64,000 nt of DNA from Lunularia cruciata (Eukaryota > Streptophyta > Marchantiopsida > Lunulariales > Lunulariaceae). Where the stretch lies: positions 6,698,501-6,762,500 of the forward strand of contig OX419761.1 in assembly GCA_948567375.1 (NCBI GenBank), in the 5' to 3' direction. Position numbers and translations under genes: made by a program. The notes beneath the pieces were generated by a model, which was not told the origin of the DNA, searched no databases, and saw only the letters and a list, made by a program, of their open reading frames with translations. Positions 25,482 through 41,918 of this stretch are shown here, in pieces (the stretch's first letter is position 1; each line of letters starts with the position of its first letter).

Positions 25482-25935
25482 TATTTAATAATATGGAGTT
25501 AGCAAAAGCTAAATTTGATAATATGGAGTTCATAGAGGCTAATATAGCTAACAAGTGGTCGAACTAGCATCTAGCTAGAAAAATCTAAGAATGTTCTAGA
25601 AGCATCCAAGGAGCTTCTTGGTGAGAAGTTTCTATGTACTTTCTAAGTGTTGAGTAACTTGTATACCAAGTTGATGGCTAATTTAGCTTGTATGCAGAGT
25701 AAAAAACTAGCTTAGCTTGTATGCCAAGTTGATTGCTTACTTAGCTTGTATCCCAAATAAAGCAACTTCTATAAGAACCTTCCTTGTAAGCTTCTTTGGA
25801 GCCTTGTACCCAAGTTGCATATAAATGCCCAAACCCAAGCTTAGGCTAGGTATTCAATGTTCACTCAATTGAGAGTTTTCAATGCAACCTTCCATGTTTA
25901 TTTTCTATTCTATTTCTCTCCTTGGTTTTTTATAT
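25482..25935 (+). repeat. 3' LTR of plus-strand chromovirus
   Basis: Preceded by the purine-rich tract GGTGGGAGA at 25472-25480, the expected polypurine tract. It is about 100 bp longer than the 5' LTR mainly because a 29-bp unit is present about 3.4 times (25659-25763) instead of about once. It ends in a pyrimidine-rich TATTTCTCTCCTTGG region as in the other LTRs. Confidence 0.7.
25659..25763 (+). repeat. 29-bp tandem array inside the 3' LTR
   Basis: Units starting TTGTAT and ending TTAGC lie at 25659-25687, 25688-25716 and 25717-25745, with a partial fourth from 25746. The 5' LTR has about one and a third units at the same place. Confidence 0.75.
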
Positions 25936-28101
25936 TGTATGATATTATATACTCTTTATGTGCTCATATGCAACTCAAGGAAATCATTTTTATTTCTCTT
26001 GAACTAAAATGTATATTACTAAATCTTTAATGTAGATGTAAACTATTAGATGTTTTTGCCATAGGTACTAATAAATACTCATGAGGATATTAGATTACCA
26101 CTTCATCCATCATATTCATAATATATTAAAGAAAATACACACTCATGCAATACATCATAGATTCATTATTAGACATAAGGGTCTTGAATGAGCCTTCATC
26201 AATATATCCATTTGGGTGTTTCTTTACCGTAGAATTCTTTGAACACAATTTTTGGGTATTTCTTTACTATATAATCTCATCAAGTAGAAATCCAAATTCT
26301 ACAACTTCACTTGCTACTTGATTGCCTCCTTGGTCCCTTGTATCTAGATTATTTTCACTCTAAGGCAAATCCTATCCCATCTAACTCTTCTTGTACTTAC
26401 TAATATAGTATCTTCTATAATAATTACCTTATTTTTGATTATCTTATCCTAGTCCACACTTACATATTTTTGGACTACCTCAATGTTGTTGATGGCCAAA
26501 ACCCCTCTTTTATACTGAAAAGTATAGATCTAGTGGATAACCTTATATATAAGGTATACCTTATATATATATATCAATATATATGTATATATATCATGAC
26601 TTTAGAAGGTGACAATATGAGTGAGAAAACAAGAGTGCATGGTATAGTTAGAAGAAAAAAAGAAGGAAATTTGTTAATACTCTATACAAGAGACATGGAG
26701 TTAGAAAGCTCACTCTAAGAATATGAATATTTTACTTAGGTTAAGATAAAAAGATCATAGTTCCAGTTTTTACATTGAATTAAGTATTAAAAAAGCAAGT
26801 TCTTATCATATTGTAGATATTAGATGGATTGACTTGAATTGCCTTGATATTTCTATTTCATGCTCTTCAATTAATTGAGTAGGACAAAAACTGATGAGTT
26901 GAGGGTGAGTGTTTGTTCTAGCTTTATTATCTCTCACAGTTTTAGAATTTTAAAATGAAAGACATTTTTTTTTATTTAAAAGAAAATTCCCATGTTGTGT
27001 ATCTGATGTTATAAATACATGTAAAACTATATCTGATATTCTGTAAAAAATTTAACACATAATAATAACTAGATATCATCTTTTTTTTGATTTTTTTTTT
27101 TGACTATGGGCACGTATAGAAAATAGTATTCAATTAAGTTAAGATTCTGCACCCCACAAACAAGACTCCTGCCATGCAATTGCAAGAGCTATGCAGAAAT
27201 CATTGGTAAAAAGAGTATTTGTATTGATATGCTATAACTTATACTTACTAACATCAGACTACATGTAATCATTGCTATGTATCACCTTGCATTTTGCAGG
27301 ATGAACGGTAAGTGCGATATCTTCCTACTGTGGAAACAAATCTTCAGATGTTAGAGCAATACTTGGTCCGAGACGTTTTCAACTTGGCAGATTTGTCTCC
27401 TAGACTAAACTGCATTACATAGGAACATTCATCAATGAACAAAGACAATAGAAAATATTCATTAAAAGTTGTCGATGTTTTCCGCAAATCGTCTTTGTTC
27501 CTGCGTGTGCTCTGCTTAGCAATAATTTCCGCCAGAAAGTCATGGAAGGATTAGATCTGCGATTCTCAAATACCCAATTGAAAATCCTCAAGACAGTCCT
27601 GGACAGTGGAGAACCGTAGGCCAGGTGTGTCCGGGTTCCAACAACGTAACCATGGGCTAGAAATGCCGTGAAGGGTTAACTGGCCGTTAATGCCCCAGCC
27701 ATGGGACATGAGAGCATGGCCAGCTCAGCTCCCTTCCCGTCTCCTCCCGTCTCCCTTTCGGAAGCTAGGAAAGATTGGTGCTCAACTACACACGAATTCC
27801 GACACAAATTTCTAGTCCTCAGATCCCCACAGTCCTGAGGACGAATATCGAGCTTTGCGCCCCGTGCTAGTTTCCGAGTGTCTCTTTCCCAGAGCTTACT
27901 TTGTATATCATCTGGTCGAACTTATCAACAACCATGTCTGCAGAGTTCCACTCTCTCAGACTTCATAATAATTTGGAGTTCGGCCTTGCACACAGTGTGA
28001 TCACGAGTCGCTGTAGGCTAAAGCGGTGGAGTGCGACGCTGATTTATCCCAGCGATTGGTGATCGCATCGTGTGCGACTGGAGTAAAGAGACGCGTCGGT
28101 G
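25936..28101. other. AT-rich flank grading into the promoter region of the Na+/H+ exchanger gene
   Basis: Up to about 27200 the sequence is AT-rich with no gene and includes AT-dinucleotide runs at about 26561-26595. From about 27500 base composition becomes GC-balanced, with pyrimidine-rich tracts near 27730-27760; this part probably contains the exchanger promoter and 5' UTR. No specific element can be supported. Confidence 0.4.
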
Positions 28102-31100
28102 ATGATGAATTGGGGCGAGCACAAGAGGCAGAGAATTGTTCTGGACTCGATACGTAATCAGACGTTTGCTGTACACAAAGCGGAGCAGCCGGCCTATGTG
28201 GCGAGTGTGTCCATCTTGGTTCAGTTGTTTATGCTCGGAACTACGTTTGTGATCGGCCACGTTCTGAGGCGTAATAAGATCATGGTTGTTCACGAGGCTG
28301 GCGCTGCACTTCTTCTCGGTTTGTGTTTGCTCCAAAACCCTAAATACTTCTCTTGCTGTATGGTCTGGTCGGTTCGTTGTGGATAACTTTGACGCGTGTT
28401 GGTGTTTAAATGGATTTTTCCAGCTTCTGAGTATCTTACCTCAGCTCCGTTTTTTCTGCCAAGGCAGTGGTTTTCCTTTTTAATTTTGCTTGCTAATGTC
28501 ATAAACTGAGTCGATGATTGACAATTATGGCTAAGTCTTGATCGAAGAGGCTTCTATCGAGCTGAATTGTCAGTCAAAGAAACTAACCATCTTCCAGGTG
28601 TGCTGGTTGGAATGATCGTGAGAATAACTGGCGAAGGAAGCGGCTTCAGGTACGTGTAGCAAGTCGCCATTTTGAGAGGAGCTGCTACAGAGAAGTTTAG
28701 GTCACTCCCAAGTATCCAGCCTGCATTTATGCTGTTGAACTGACGCTACGGGGAATTTTAAGTTTGTTGTAGACAAGCTGAGGACTCTGAGTTCCTGGTT
28801 TGATTGTGGTTTGTTGGATATGCAGCTCGTGGATCAATTTCAACAATCAGTTCTTCTTCTACTTCCTGCTTCCTCCCATCATCCTATATCCTGCGAGTAT
28901 CTTCTGGTTTTGTAGAGACAGAAAGGACTTTTTCCACTGTTAGACTCGTATACATGATGTCCTGTTTTAGCTTTTGAACTCTTGTGTTCCATGTTCCACT
29001 CGGGAAAGATAGTTACAGACTCTACCAAAATTGCTCCTTTTGAGTTTCTTCCTTGACTGAAGTTGACACCGAATCTGGCTGGAGCCTGAAGACAGTAAGC
29101 TTATAATTCTCCTGTCATGCTAATTTCGCTTTATTTGGCCCCATAATGTGACCTTCGAAGTACCTGAAAAGCTCTTTAAGATCTTCTATCGATCAGCATT
29201 TCAATTTGATTACCTGGACCTGATTTGCCTGTTTTTGCAGAGACCATTTTTTGGCAACTTTGGAGCAATCTGTACTTTCGCTTTCCTTGGGACACTGATA
29301 TCGACGTTTGCTGTCGGCATATTGATGTAAATTCTGGAAATATAAGGGGTTTGATTATACTTAGTATCGAACATCTTTGTGCCGCGAGTTATTCTTCACT
29401 CAGTTTTCCACTTGAACAGTTGCACCGAAGAGCTTAGGAAAACAAGCTGGTTGATGACTGTAAGGTCTGCCCATAATGTCAGACAGGATATCTTTAAGTC
29501 TCTTTCAAGTCTCCAAGTGACGGAAGATTAATCTGACACATGCTTGTCAAGGAACGAGTGGTTTGAATGGAAATGTCTCATAGGTACTCAAATGAATCAT
29601 TGTCTTTCTCTTCAGCAGACTGAAAGGTGAAAGGGTTTCCACTTGTATCATATTCAGGTGGATTTTTGGGTCTTTGAAATGGACGCATTCTATGCCGTTC
29701 ATGGTGTCTTTGTGCTACGGGGCGCTTATCTCCGCAACGGACCCTGTAACTGTTCTTGCTCTTTTCAACGTGAGCTCCAAAATATTTAGTTAAGCAGAAG
29801 ATTAGTTGAAGTGTATCAACTATCACAATCTCATGTCTAAATAGGCATGCACTTTTTTAACGGGTGTGACAAAGGCTACGATACATAATGGCAAACTAGA
29901 ATTCGTCCACATGTTACAATTACAAGAGGATTCAACCCAAGACAGTACAATCTCTCTCTTCCCGCCAGGCATCTCTCTGGGTCATCTCGAGGAAGAAGAA
30001 GCAGTAGCTGAAGGGATGAACAGCAAATGTGTAGCTTACGCTGCGCAGGGACATTGCAACTTCGGGCTCAGAACTTTCACGATCATAGGGTCCTATGAAT
30101 CTTTGCAACTAAAGAAAACCACGTAAGAGGAGTAAGTGGCCGATATAATTAGCTAGGTCTGCTAAACCGCTTTGGTGGGGAAAGCTGAAACTGGGATATC
30201 ATTCTTCTGCAGAAAGAGGAGCCCTGTGAGTGAAATGCTAACGATGATCGAGATTCTTAGATCACCTAGATATTATTTTGGTAGAGTTGGGTCTTTGGGA
30301 TACAACTTGATGCTCTCAGTATATAAGTGTATAACCGTTTGAGCTGAGTGCAGGAGCTGGGAGTCGATCCAAACTTGTATGCCTACGTCTTTGGAGAATC
30401 CGTTCTGAACGATGCTGTGAGCATCTCTACGATTCTCTTTGAGATAGCAAAGAAGTGGATGCTCGTAAATTCATTTGAACAGTTTTACGCTCATCTCGAT
30501 GAAGGTAGACAGTAATCAAAATTTTCATGGGATTTCTGTGCAGGTAGCTATCGTTATGTACAGGTATAAATTTCTGAGCACATCATTTTTCTTCACTGTC
30601 CGGTCTTCAATACAAGGTATTTCGAGTGGGTCAATCTGGCGTAGCTTGCAATTCGCTTCACATTTCATATATGATTTAAACTGATAGTGCGACATAAACG
30701 ATAATAATAGTAATATGAGAGTATATTGATAAGAAACTCGGTTGAAGTCTGTAAGCTCGCTCTCACAAAGACAAAGCTTTATTGAAAGTGAACATCTGGT
30801 ATTCAGAATGCTGGAAAGTGCTAGAGAGATTAAATGCCATCTTGCCCACAAACGCGTTTCCAGACCGTATATTGTCTAAATTGTTAGAAAGCTAAGCAGA
30901 AGCTTTGCTAGGGCAGAACTGTTCTGGGGTTTGTTGGAAGCGAGATAAGCAAAGGAGGGATAATTGGAGCCTTTTCATACTTCATAGCAAATTTTATCGG
31001 ATCCTTCTCCATCGGTGCGGCCTCGCATCCCAAACCTGACACTAACCATACCCTCAGTTCAGACAAACGTTAATATTTTTGACTTAATTGTAAAGGATAA

Positions 31101-34100
31101 ACTATATTTCACCATGAAAGTTGGGTGTGCTGTGTCGTACTGATAAGAGTCCGCTCATGAGAATTTTATAATATGCATGCTGAAGTTGTGCTTAACACCC
31201 ATGAATATCTTTCGTTAGGACGTTGGAAATAACATTTGGAGATTGAATGCTGCATTCTCAAGCTAGAGCGGGTGTCAGTATATCGGTGCTTCACGACTAA
31301 TGGTTATTTGTTTGTGTCCAGGCGTGACGTGTGCCATGGGAAGTGCGGTTTTGATTAAATATGCTGGATTGAACGATCACGGGTCAGCAAATCCCAGCCT
31401 TTATTGATTGCAATTTGATACTTCAAGAGTCTGTCAGGCTAGAGATAGTCTCAGAAATATGTGACGAAAAGTCAACTGGTAAGTGGGGCAACAGATCCCT
31501 GATCGTTGTTAATTCTTTGTACTCCTAGTCTAATTAGTTATCTAGTGGTTCCTACACCACAACCAAATGAGGTCTAACGCTGAAAAGTCGCAGAGCAAAT
31601 ATAAGAATCGTGATGAGTATGGATATGAGTAGGATTTCACACTTTGGCTGTTCGACTGGAACCCTGTCTAGCAATCCACAATCTTTAAAACAAGATGCTT
31701 GGCTGTGTTGCAATAATGAGCAGACTTGGAGTTTTGGAGTCATGTCTGGTGGTTTTGTTCCCCTACGCTTCCTACATGATGGCCGATGCTCTCGAGCTCT
31801 CAGGCATCGTAGCCATCTTGTTCGCTGGAGTTGTGAGTTGGTTTCTCTTGTATGATTTATCAAATTTAAGAGATAATGATGCAGTGTATCTTCATTTTAT
31901 CAAAGCTTATGAATGTACACCAGAAGGAAATGTCGCTGCTCAATTGAGGACATTACATTTCATAAAACAAATGGGTAACTAGGATCTTGTTCGATGGTAT
32001 CAGTAAAGACAGTCTACCTCTAGCTGACAAGTACGCCGAATTGGAAAGCGGCTAGTAATCGATGTTAAGGAATCTTCCGAAGTTTAGTTTTCATTCCTCC
32101 TGCTTGTTTCTGTGAGTCAAGTGCAGAGGTGACGTCTATAATGAGCATTCCTATGAATCTTTCTGTACTCTCTTGTTTCGCGGTGACACATGGATATGAT
32201 CCATATATATAAATATAAAATCCAGAAATCCATTCAAAGGCTATACGTACTTAAATTTCGAGTGATGATCAAGATCAACTAAGTTTCTGTGATGATTTGC
32301 AGACAATGAAGCACTACACAGCTCCATTGATGTCTTCTGCAGCTCAGAAAATTACTACGAGCTTTTTCCAGATGCTTGCTAAACTTTCAGAGACTTTTGT
32401 GTACGTCTCAGAAAGAAGTAACATGCTATTTGCTTGGATCATACAATCTAATGCATACCTTACCTGAACGAAAACTTCAATGCCCGATTGACAGGTTTGT
32501 CTACATGGGCGTCGCTATGTTTCTCGAACAACAAAGCTGGGATGCTGTCGGATTTACCTTCTTTACCATTGTATCCTTCTTGTGTTATTGTTTCTGCAAT
32601 TTCATCTAGGGTCAGCAATCCTTTCCCCCTCTTCTTTGCTTCGTTGCTAGTAAACCTTGTGATGTACGCTCCCATACACCGAGACGCTAGTTCACCGATG
32701 GCTGCTGTTCAACACTGTCTAGTACTATACTGCTGCTGTACCTTTGACATGTATTAGCACGTGGCGCGTCCACGTGACGGCACCATTTGTGCATATTTTG
32801 TATTGATCGTGTTCCCTGTATACCGGAAGCATCCCTGGTTTTTCCAAACGAGCGAATGAATACTTGAATACTTGACCTTAAGTTGCAGCTTGACCTTGGC
32901 GAAATGTTCCCTTGACCTCTTTTGTCCGATTTGTTCCTGGATGCACAGATCAGTATCTTGATTGGGAGGTACACTACCACGCGGTTCTGTTTACTGAAAT
33001 GCTTGGTCTGAGAATGTTCCCCTGTGTTTGCTTCTTTCACAGTATCACTGATGGTGCTGAAATTGTATTGACTAGGGAAAGATCTGATATAATACAAGGT
33101 CATTTTGATGAAGTACTAGTGCTTGTTTTGATGGCTGTTTATTGCAGGGCCCTAAATGTATATCCCTGTTCTCTAATAGTGAACGCATACCGGGAAGAGC
33201 CTGTGCATGTCCCCATGAATCAGCGGCACGCTCTCTGGTACAGTGGTGAGCTGTAAACTTTCATACTTCCTATCCAATCTCTGAACTTCGAGAGTAGGAG
33301 ACATCGGTATCTTTTGCAGCAGTTGAGAGCTTAGAAACTACAACTTGGTATTACATACGAAATGCATGTTCCCTTCTAGTGTTAAGTGCATATCACAGCA
33401 AGCTCATAGAGCTATGAGGTTGCTGTGAAATACACTAACCTGTGTTGTCACGCTTCGCTTCAATCCAGCCAAGATACTATCCACTCCTTTTACACTTCGC
33501 TCCATCCCAGCCATCCTCCAATTAAGCTATGTTTTCCTACTCGCTCCATGTTTCCCCCTTTGCTTCCGAATGGATCTTCCTACTCTTTCAATTTCAGATG
33601 CTTCCTCTGTTGCTGTTCCGGAAGGTTGCATTTTTCTCATCATGATGTATACTAGTTCACTGCAGGTGCTACTATTAAAATGTATGAATTTTCGTTCCTG
33701 CTTTCTATCACCTCCGCCTACCTTCCGTTGTGTATTTCCTTGCTTAGACTAACGTCAATTCAATTTGCATACTTTCATGCTTGCATTTCATTATTTCCAT
33801 ATGCATGTTTTCGGTTCCCTTCTTAGTGGGTTCCGGATTACCCGTTCTTCGAACGGCTTCTGCTTCCATTACTCAAATATCGAAATGCATCTCGAATCAT
33901 AGGTTAAGAGGCTTCTTGACTTTTCAGGGTTAAGAGGAGCCATGGCCTTTGCATTGGCCCTTCAGTCCGTTACCGACCTCCCCGACAATCATGGCCGTGT
34001 GCTGCTTACCTCCACATTGTTTACTATCTTCTTCACAGTAATATGAAACACACCTTGACCATCATCTAGGACATATATTTCCAGCTACAATTTCTAATGT

Positions 34101-36222
34101 AGTTCTTACCTACACTGGCTAAGCAAGCCACATTTGAGTCACGCTTCTGGGCATCGAATCCGCATAACAGTAGCTTGAAAAGCCGATCGGAGGGTCGTGA
34201 AACCAATCGTGACAGTAATATAAAGGATCTGTACCTGTGTGCAAAAATTACAGAAACTTTCTCCTCTCGGAAATACCATGATCTGTCTTGGCCACAGGTG
34301 CTATATGTTCTAAATGCTACTGCCTCCACTTAGCTATGGAGAAGATTCCGCTGTTCAAACGTCACTTAAATCACAACATTAGGAAAAAAGTTGAGAAGTC
34401 AGAAGTACCAAGAGGCATGATTTGAAAACCGACATGGCTTCTTGCTGACGATTCGTGCTGGTTGGATACTCAGGTTCTGCTCATTGGGGGATCGACACCT
34501 TTCGCCCTCACTTACCTCAAAATTGAGATGACTGGTTCCGGGGGCCATGCTGCACCAGAGCCAAATGTAGCGTCAAGCAACTTATATCTTAAGGATGACA
34601 GCTCTGGTTGTCTTGTTTACATGCAAAAGTTTATGTTGCAAATGTATGCATGCACTGAGCACGTTTAACTAAAGCATTGTCCGACGGTGGTCCTCGTAGG
34701 AGCCTATGCCGCCAACCACGCAAATTGAAACGGTAAGGGAAGTGCCCATATCTAGGTCTATCCACTTTGTCTCTAGATGCGGACTTAGTAGGGACACCTC
34801 TCCATGGCTTAGGTGGGGCAAACCTAGCAGCCATTAAGGTGAATGCCAGGTTACTGCATATCGTGAATTCAGAAACGGAATCAATTGACGCTCAAAAATG
34901 GCAATAAGAGGTCCTTAAGGTGTAGGGATCTTGTTCACTTGAATATAGAAGGCCCATCTGGAAAATGTTTGATTCAGACGTCCTTTCATGAAAGTCCTCT
35001 TGTGGCTCAGGAAAGTGACTGGTAGATCAGACTTAACCAAGTGCTTGGTCACAGCCAGAGGAATCTGAAGATGAAGGTGGAAACGATGCTGAACTGGGTG
35101 TCCTCGAGAGGCAGAAGGCAAAACTTCAGAGAAAGCTCCGTAGGCTCAAGAACGAGTACGACGATCTTTACCAATCATTTTCAATTATTACTTTATAGCT
35201 AAAGGTTCTTCTAGCCTAAAGTTTCTCCTTATAATGAAAGACCCTATACTTCCAGTGAGGACACTTTCATTAAGTCTTGTCAGGCGTATGCTACTGAGAC
35301 AACGACTGCCAAAATAGATAGTAAAATAAGTTGGTCCAAGCCATGTGAGTCCCGCTGATGTCCTTTTGTTGCAGTGCAAATTTCTCGAGACTGGACAAGA
35401 AGTATCTCAAGCCATTCTTTGCATCACCGCCTGGCTCAGATCCAACCAGTCCAGGTCCGACTACCATAGTCCTACTCTAACTCGTAATGGGAATTTATAC
35501 ACCTGAATCAGGAGGTTGCCTTGAATACAGCTCATTACGGAGAAAGAGTAGTCGTGCACTCAATTTATTAAACGCTATGACTCCTGTAGCCAATCCCAAG
35601 CCAATGTACTGCCTTGTCCAAATCAACAGGTGCTATGCCCAGATCGAGCTCTTTGGGGAACGCAATCAAATTGGTGACGTTGCCTGCTAGAGCACACGAA
35701 AGAAGAAGTCTTATTGCAGACGCTTTCTATGCTAGAAGTGATCACACCCCAGCTCCGACTCGAAAAGCTTTTAGAATGGCGTCAGGAGGACAGCAGTTGG
35801 AAAATAGTTGGATCCAACTACAGCCCCGACCTGCTTTGAATAATAAGGCTTCGAGCTCACAAGCACAGGGACCTTTGCCTGGAGCACCCTCCTTACCTTT
35901 CGGAGCGTCAGGCGGGCAGCCAAAGACTGATACACTGTCTCAAACATCAGTTCTCCCAGCTCAAGATAAGGCAAACTCACCGATATCACCAGAGGAAGGA
36001 AATAATTGGCGTTCTCGTGCCACACCCCTGGAACCATGGAGCCAATTAACACTAGGCTCAGAATCCCCTCAAGTAATTATCTCCAAACAGCAATTAACTC
36101 CTAGGAGTCCAGAAATGAGCAGGGACGGCAACTGGTCTCTCTCAGGTAAACCAGTGGGATCGAGTTCTGGTTCAAAACAACCGTCAAGTGACATAGACTT
36201 TGCAACAATTGACTTGTCCTAA
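28102..36222 (+). CDS. NHX: Endosomal-type Na+(K+)/H+ antiporter (NHX5/6 and NHE6/7/9-like), 20 exons
   Basis: Monovalent cation/proton exchanger of the CPA1 family, expected in Golgi/endosomal membranes to set luminal pH. Exons: 28102-28318, 28598-28649, 28826-28896, 29063-29094, 29241-29326, 29658-29769, 30354-30416, 30544-30563, 30917-31014, 31322-31382, 31724-31832, 32303-32400, 32495-32570, 32949-32968, 33148-33245, 33928-34037, 34474-34566, 35055-35155, 35375-35454, 35630-36222. Phases all agree, giving 729 aa. Marks seen: amiloride-site-like FFFYFLLPPII (~98-108), the transport motif GESVLNDA (204-211), GLRGAMAFALAL (405-416), LKPFF near 520. Best fit is the endosomal clade (YRT, NVYP, MNQRHALWYSG). 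After ~440 a charged, coiled-coil-like segment and a ~200-residue Ser/Pro/Gln-rich cytosolic tail follow. The 5' exons and the donor of exon 17 are the least certain. Convergent with the aminotransferase gene. Confidence 0.92.
33826..33879 (+). repeat. Short dispersed repeat, copy A (in exchanger intron 15)
   Basis: A 54-nt segment starting GTGGGTTCCGGATT aligns without gaps to 61635-61688, including an identical 14-mer GAACGGCTTCTGCT and a following CCATTA. About 12 positions differ. It lies about 50 bp upstream of exon 16. Family unknown. Confidence 0.4.
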
Positions 36223-36940
36223 CGTATTGTGGTTGTTACTGGCCGTCCCTAAAAGCTGTAAACAGTTGTATTCATGGCCTGCTAATGTGGGTTTACGTGA
36301 ACTTGACATTATGACCTGTCATTCTCATTGCTACCCATTCTGCCAAGTTTCACGCATGTACAGTTCGAAACATCTGTGACCTTTGATTGTTCAAATATGC
36401 TGCTGATAAATCAGATCCTGTGCCTTGGAAATTCAGGTAGGAATCTGATGAGTACTCTTGAGCCCTGACAAGCATGCAGAATGCTCTTTACTTCCAAACA
36501 AGTGCTGGTTTCAACCAAAACCTCTTTGAGCTTTCGTGCATCACAGAGAATTCCTGAATAACGAGTGAATCAGCAAGTATCAGATTAAAAGATACAGTTA
36601 TAGTAGTCGTCATCTGCGCGTGCTCGTTTCCAGCGCAGGTGAACTACAGCGGCTGTGGAAAGTATGTAGCAGGTTTATTCAAAATGCACGAACAATTACA
36701 TTTCCTATAATATAATTCCCTCGAGTCAAATCCTTTAAAGCCATTAGGGATTGCTACAATAGCAGGGATGGTCGGAATAGACTAACTAACTACAGATTGA
36801 ATGATTGGATGAATCTAGAGTCCACTCGTCTACTAAGAAGTGGACAAAAATTTAGCCGGTAGTATGGATAAAAACTTAGGCAGATTTTCAATTTACTGTA
36901 AAGCTTTTACTCAAAAATTGTATACACAAGTACTGCTGTT
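36223..36940. other. Convergent intergenic region (3' ends of exchanger and aminotransferase)
   Basis: 718 bp between the stop codons of two tail-to-tail genes. It must contain both 3' UTRs. No gene, repeat or RNA structure was recognised. Confidence 0.5.
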
Positions 36941-40668
<3,728 letters not shown>

Positions 40669-41777
40669 TTCGAATGATTTTCTGCAAGGCGTAGAGAAGA
40701 GTGAGCTCCTGATCAGTGCACGGTGTCATGAAGGGGAACATGCATTTTCAGCTTAATTTCAGTATCTTTGCTCATGAAATTTCAATCCTATCATTTTAAC
40801 TCCTGCAATGCCCTACTATAATCATCTCGCTGTAGGAGACGAGCTCATGCTAACACGTTCCGCAAAAACCACTCACGCTGATGAGGATCGGCGATAAAAC
40901 AAGGCGATCACTCGGACAAATTGAAGTCTAAGGACTACTGCTGTGAACGAGGAGAGGTTACCACCACACAGCAGCAGCTGACTTCTCAACAAACACTAGA
41001 GACTCCACATTCACAAGTTGACTTCACGAGTCAGGCAAATTGTAAGCGAGAGACCGAGATCTGCAATTGCAAGAGCATACCTCACTCCTAGATATTCGCC
41101 AGTCTTGAGCTGCTTGCTGCTAAGTTGAACCTGCCCAGGTCCGTCTGCCAACAGTACCGTAAGTAGAAGCAAAGGGCTCTATGGGTCCGCGCAACTGAGA
41201 GACGCCAAGTTCCCACATCGAAAAGCAAGTAAGTATAATATCAAAATAAGAAAAAATTATATAACTTAGAATTAAATATTTTCTTTTTCTCAATATTCAT
41301 TTTCAATAACTATTTCATAAATTTTATTCATAAGTTCTACTTGTACCAACTTTGATTATTCCATTTTTTTTTTCTATCATTCTTAAAACCAAAAGAAGTA
41401 CAATTTAATTAAGTTAAAAGTAGATAAAAATCATCTCCTCTATCTACTCACTTATCAATCTTATGTCATGAAATTGTATTGCTTCTTTCACTTTATCTAA
41501 CTAAACTATATTGATCATTTTACTTTTTCTAATTTCGTTAACATATCTCTAATTAATAGGATCATTGGTATACTCATTCTAGAACTCCTCTGTTTTCTTC
41601 AACTCTTACTCTACATTAGGACGGGGATCATTTGCAAATATCTGAACTCATCATCTTCAATGTTGGCCTAACCCATGGTTCCCCCTAACCTATGATAAAT
41701 ATTCCTACCAAGTTAATGGTTCGATTGCTAACTTGAGATGTGTTAAGCAGTAGCTGATAGGGAATGCACCACCGGCT

Positions 41778-41819
41778 TGATGGGGTCTTCCCATCCTTCG
41801 CTTTTTCTAAGCGGTCGCC
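41778..41819 (+). repeat. Dispersed hairpin repeat, copy 2
   Basis: TTGATGGGGTCTTCCCATCC with downstream GTCGCC 14 nt after the shared core. GATGGG and CCCATC form a perfect 6-bp stem around the GTCTT loop. The preceding CGGCTT resembles CGGATT in copy 3. Confidence 0.65.
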
Positions 41820-41902
41820 TTCTTCATATCGAAAAGTAGAAACACTTTAACCTGGGCAACTAATGCCAAAACACCCAAAACCAGGAAAAGCGCAGTTGGA
41901 GC

Positions 41903-41918
41903 ATATATATATATATAT
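41903..41918. repeat. AT-dinucleotide microsatellite
   Basis: Eight AT units flanked by GC, forming a self-complementary GCATAT...ATATGC. Confidence 0.9.

Larger units (their letters stand above)
18961..25935 (+). mobile_element. Decayed Ty3/gypsy chromovirus with both LTRs
   Basis: A nearly full-length element of about 7 kb: 5' LTR, primer site (TTAGTATTACAG, degenerate), gag, protease, reverse transcriptase, RNase H, integrase, C-terminal chromodomain and 3' LTR. All domains are broken by stops and shifts, many of a CGA-to-TGA type expected from decay of methylated CpG. Two LTRs differ by many substitutions and by copy number of an internal 29-bp repeat, so the insertion is old. A chromodomain at the integrase end is the hallmark of chromoviruses. 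It is the same family as the minus-strand fragment at 9890-12403. Confidence 0.85.

Noticed and set aside
31552-31863. 103-codon minus-strand frame
   Set aside because: Antisense to exchanger exon 11 with no motif.
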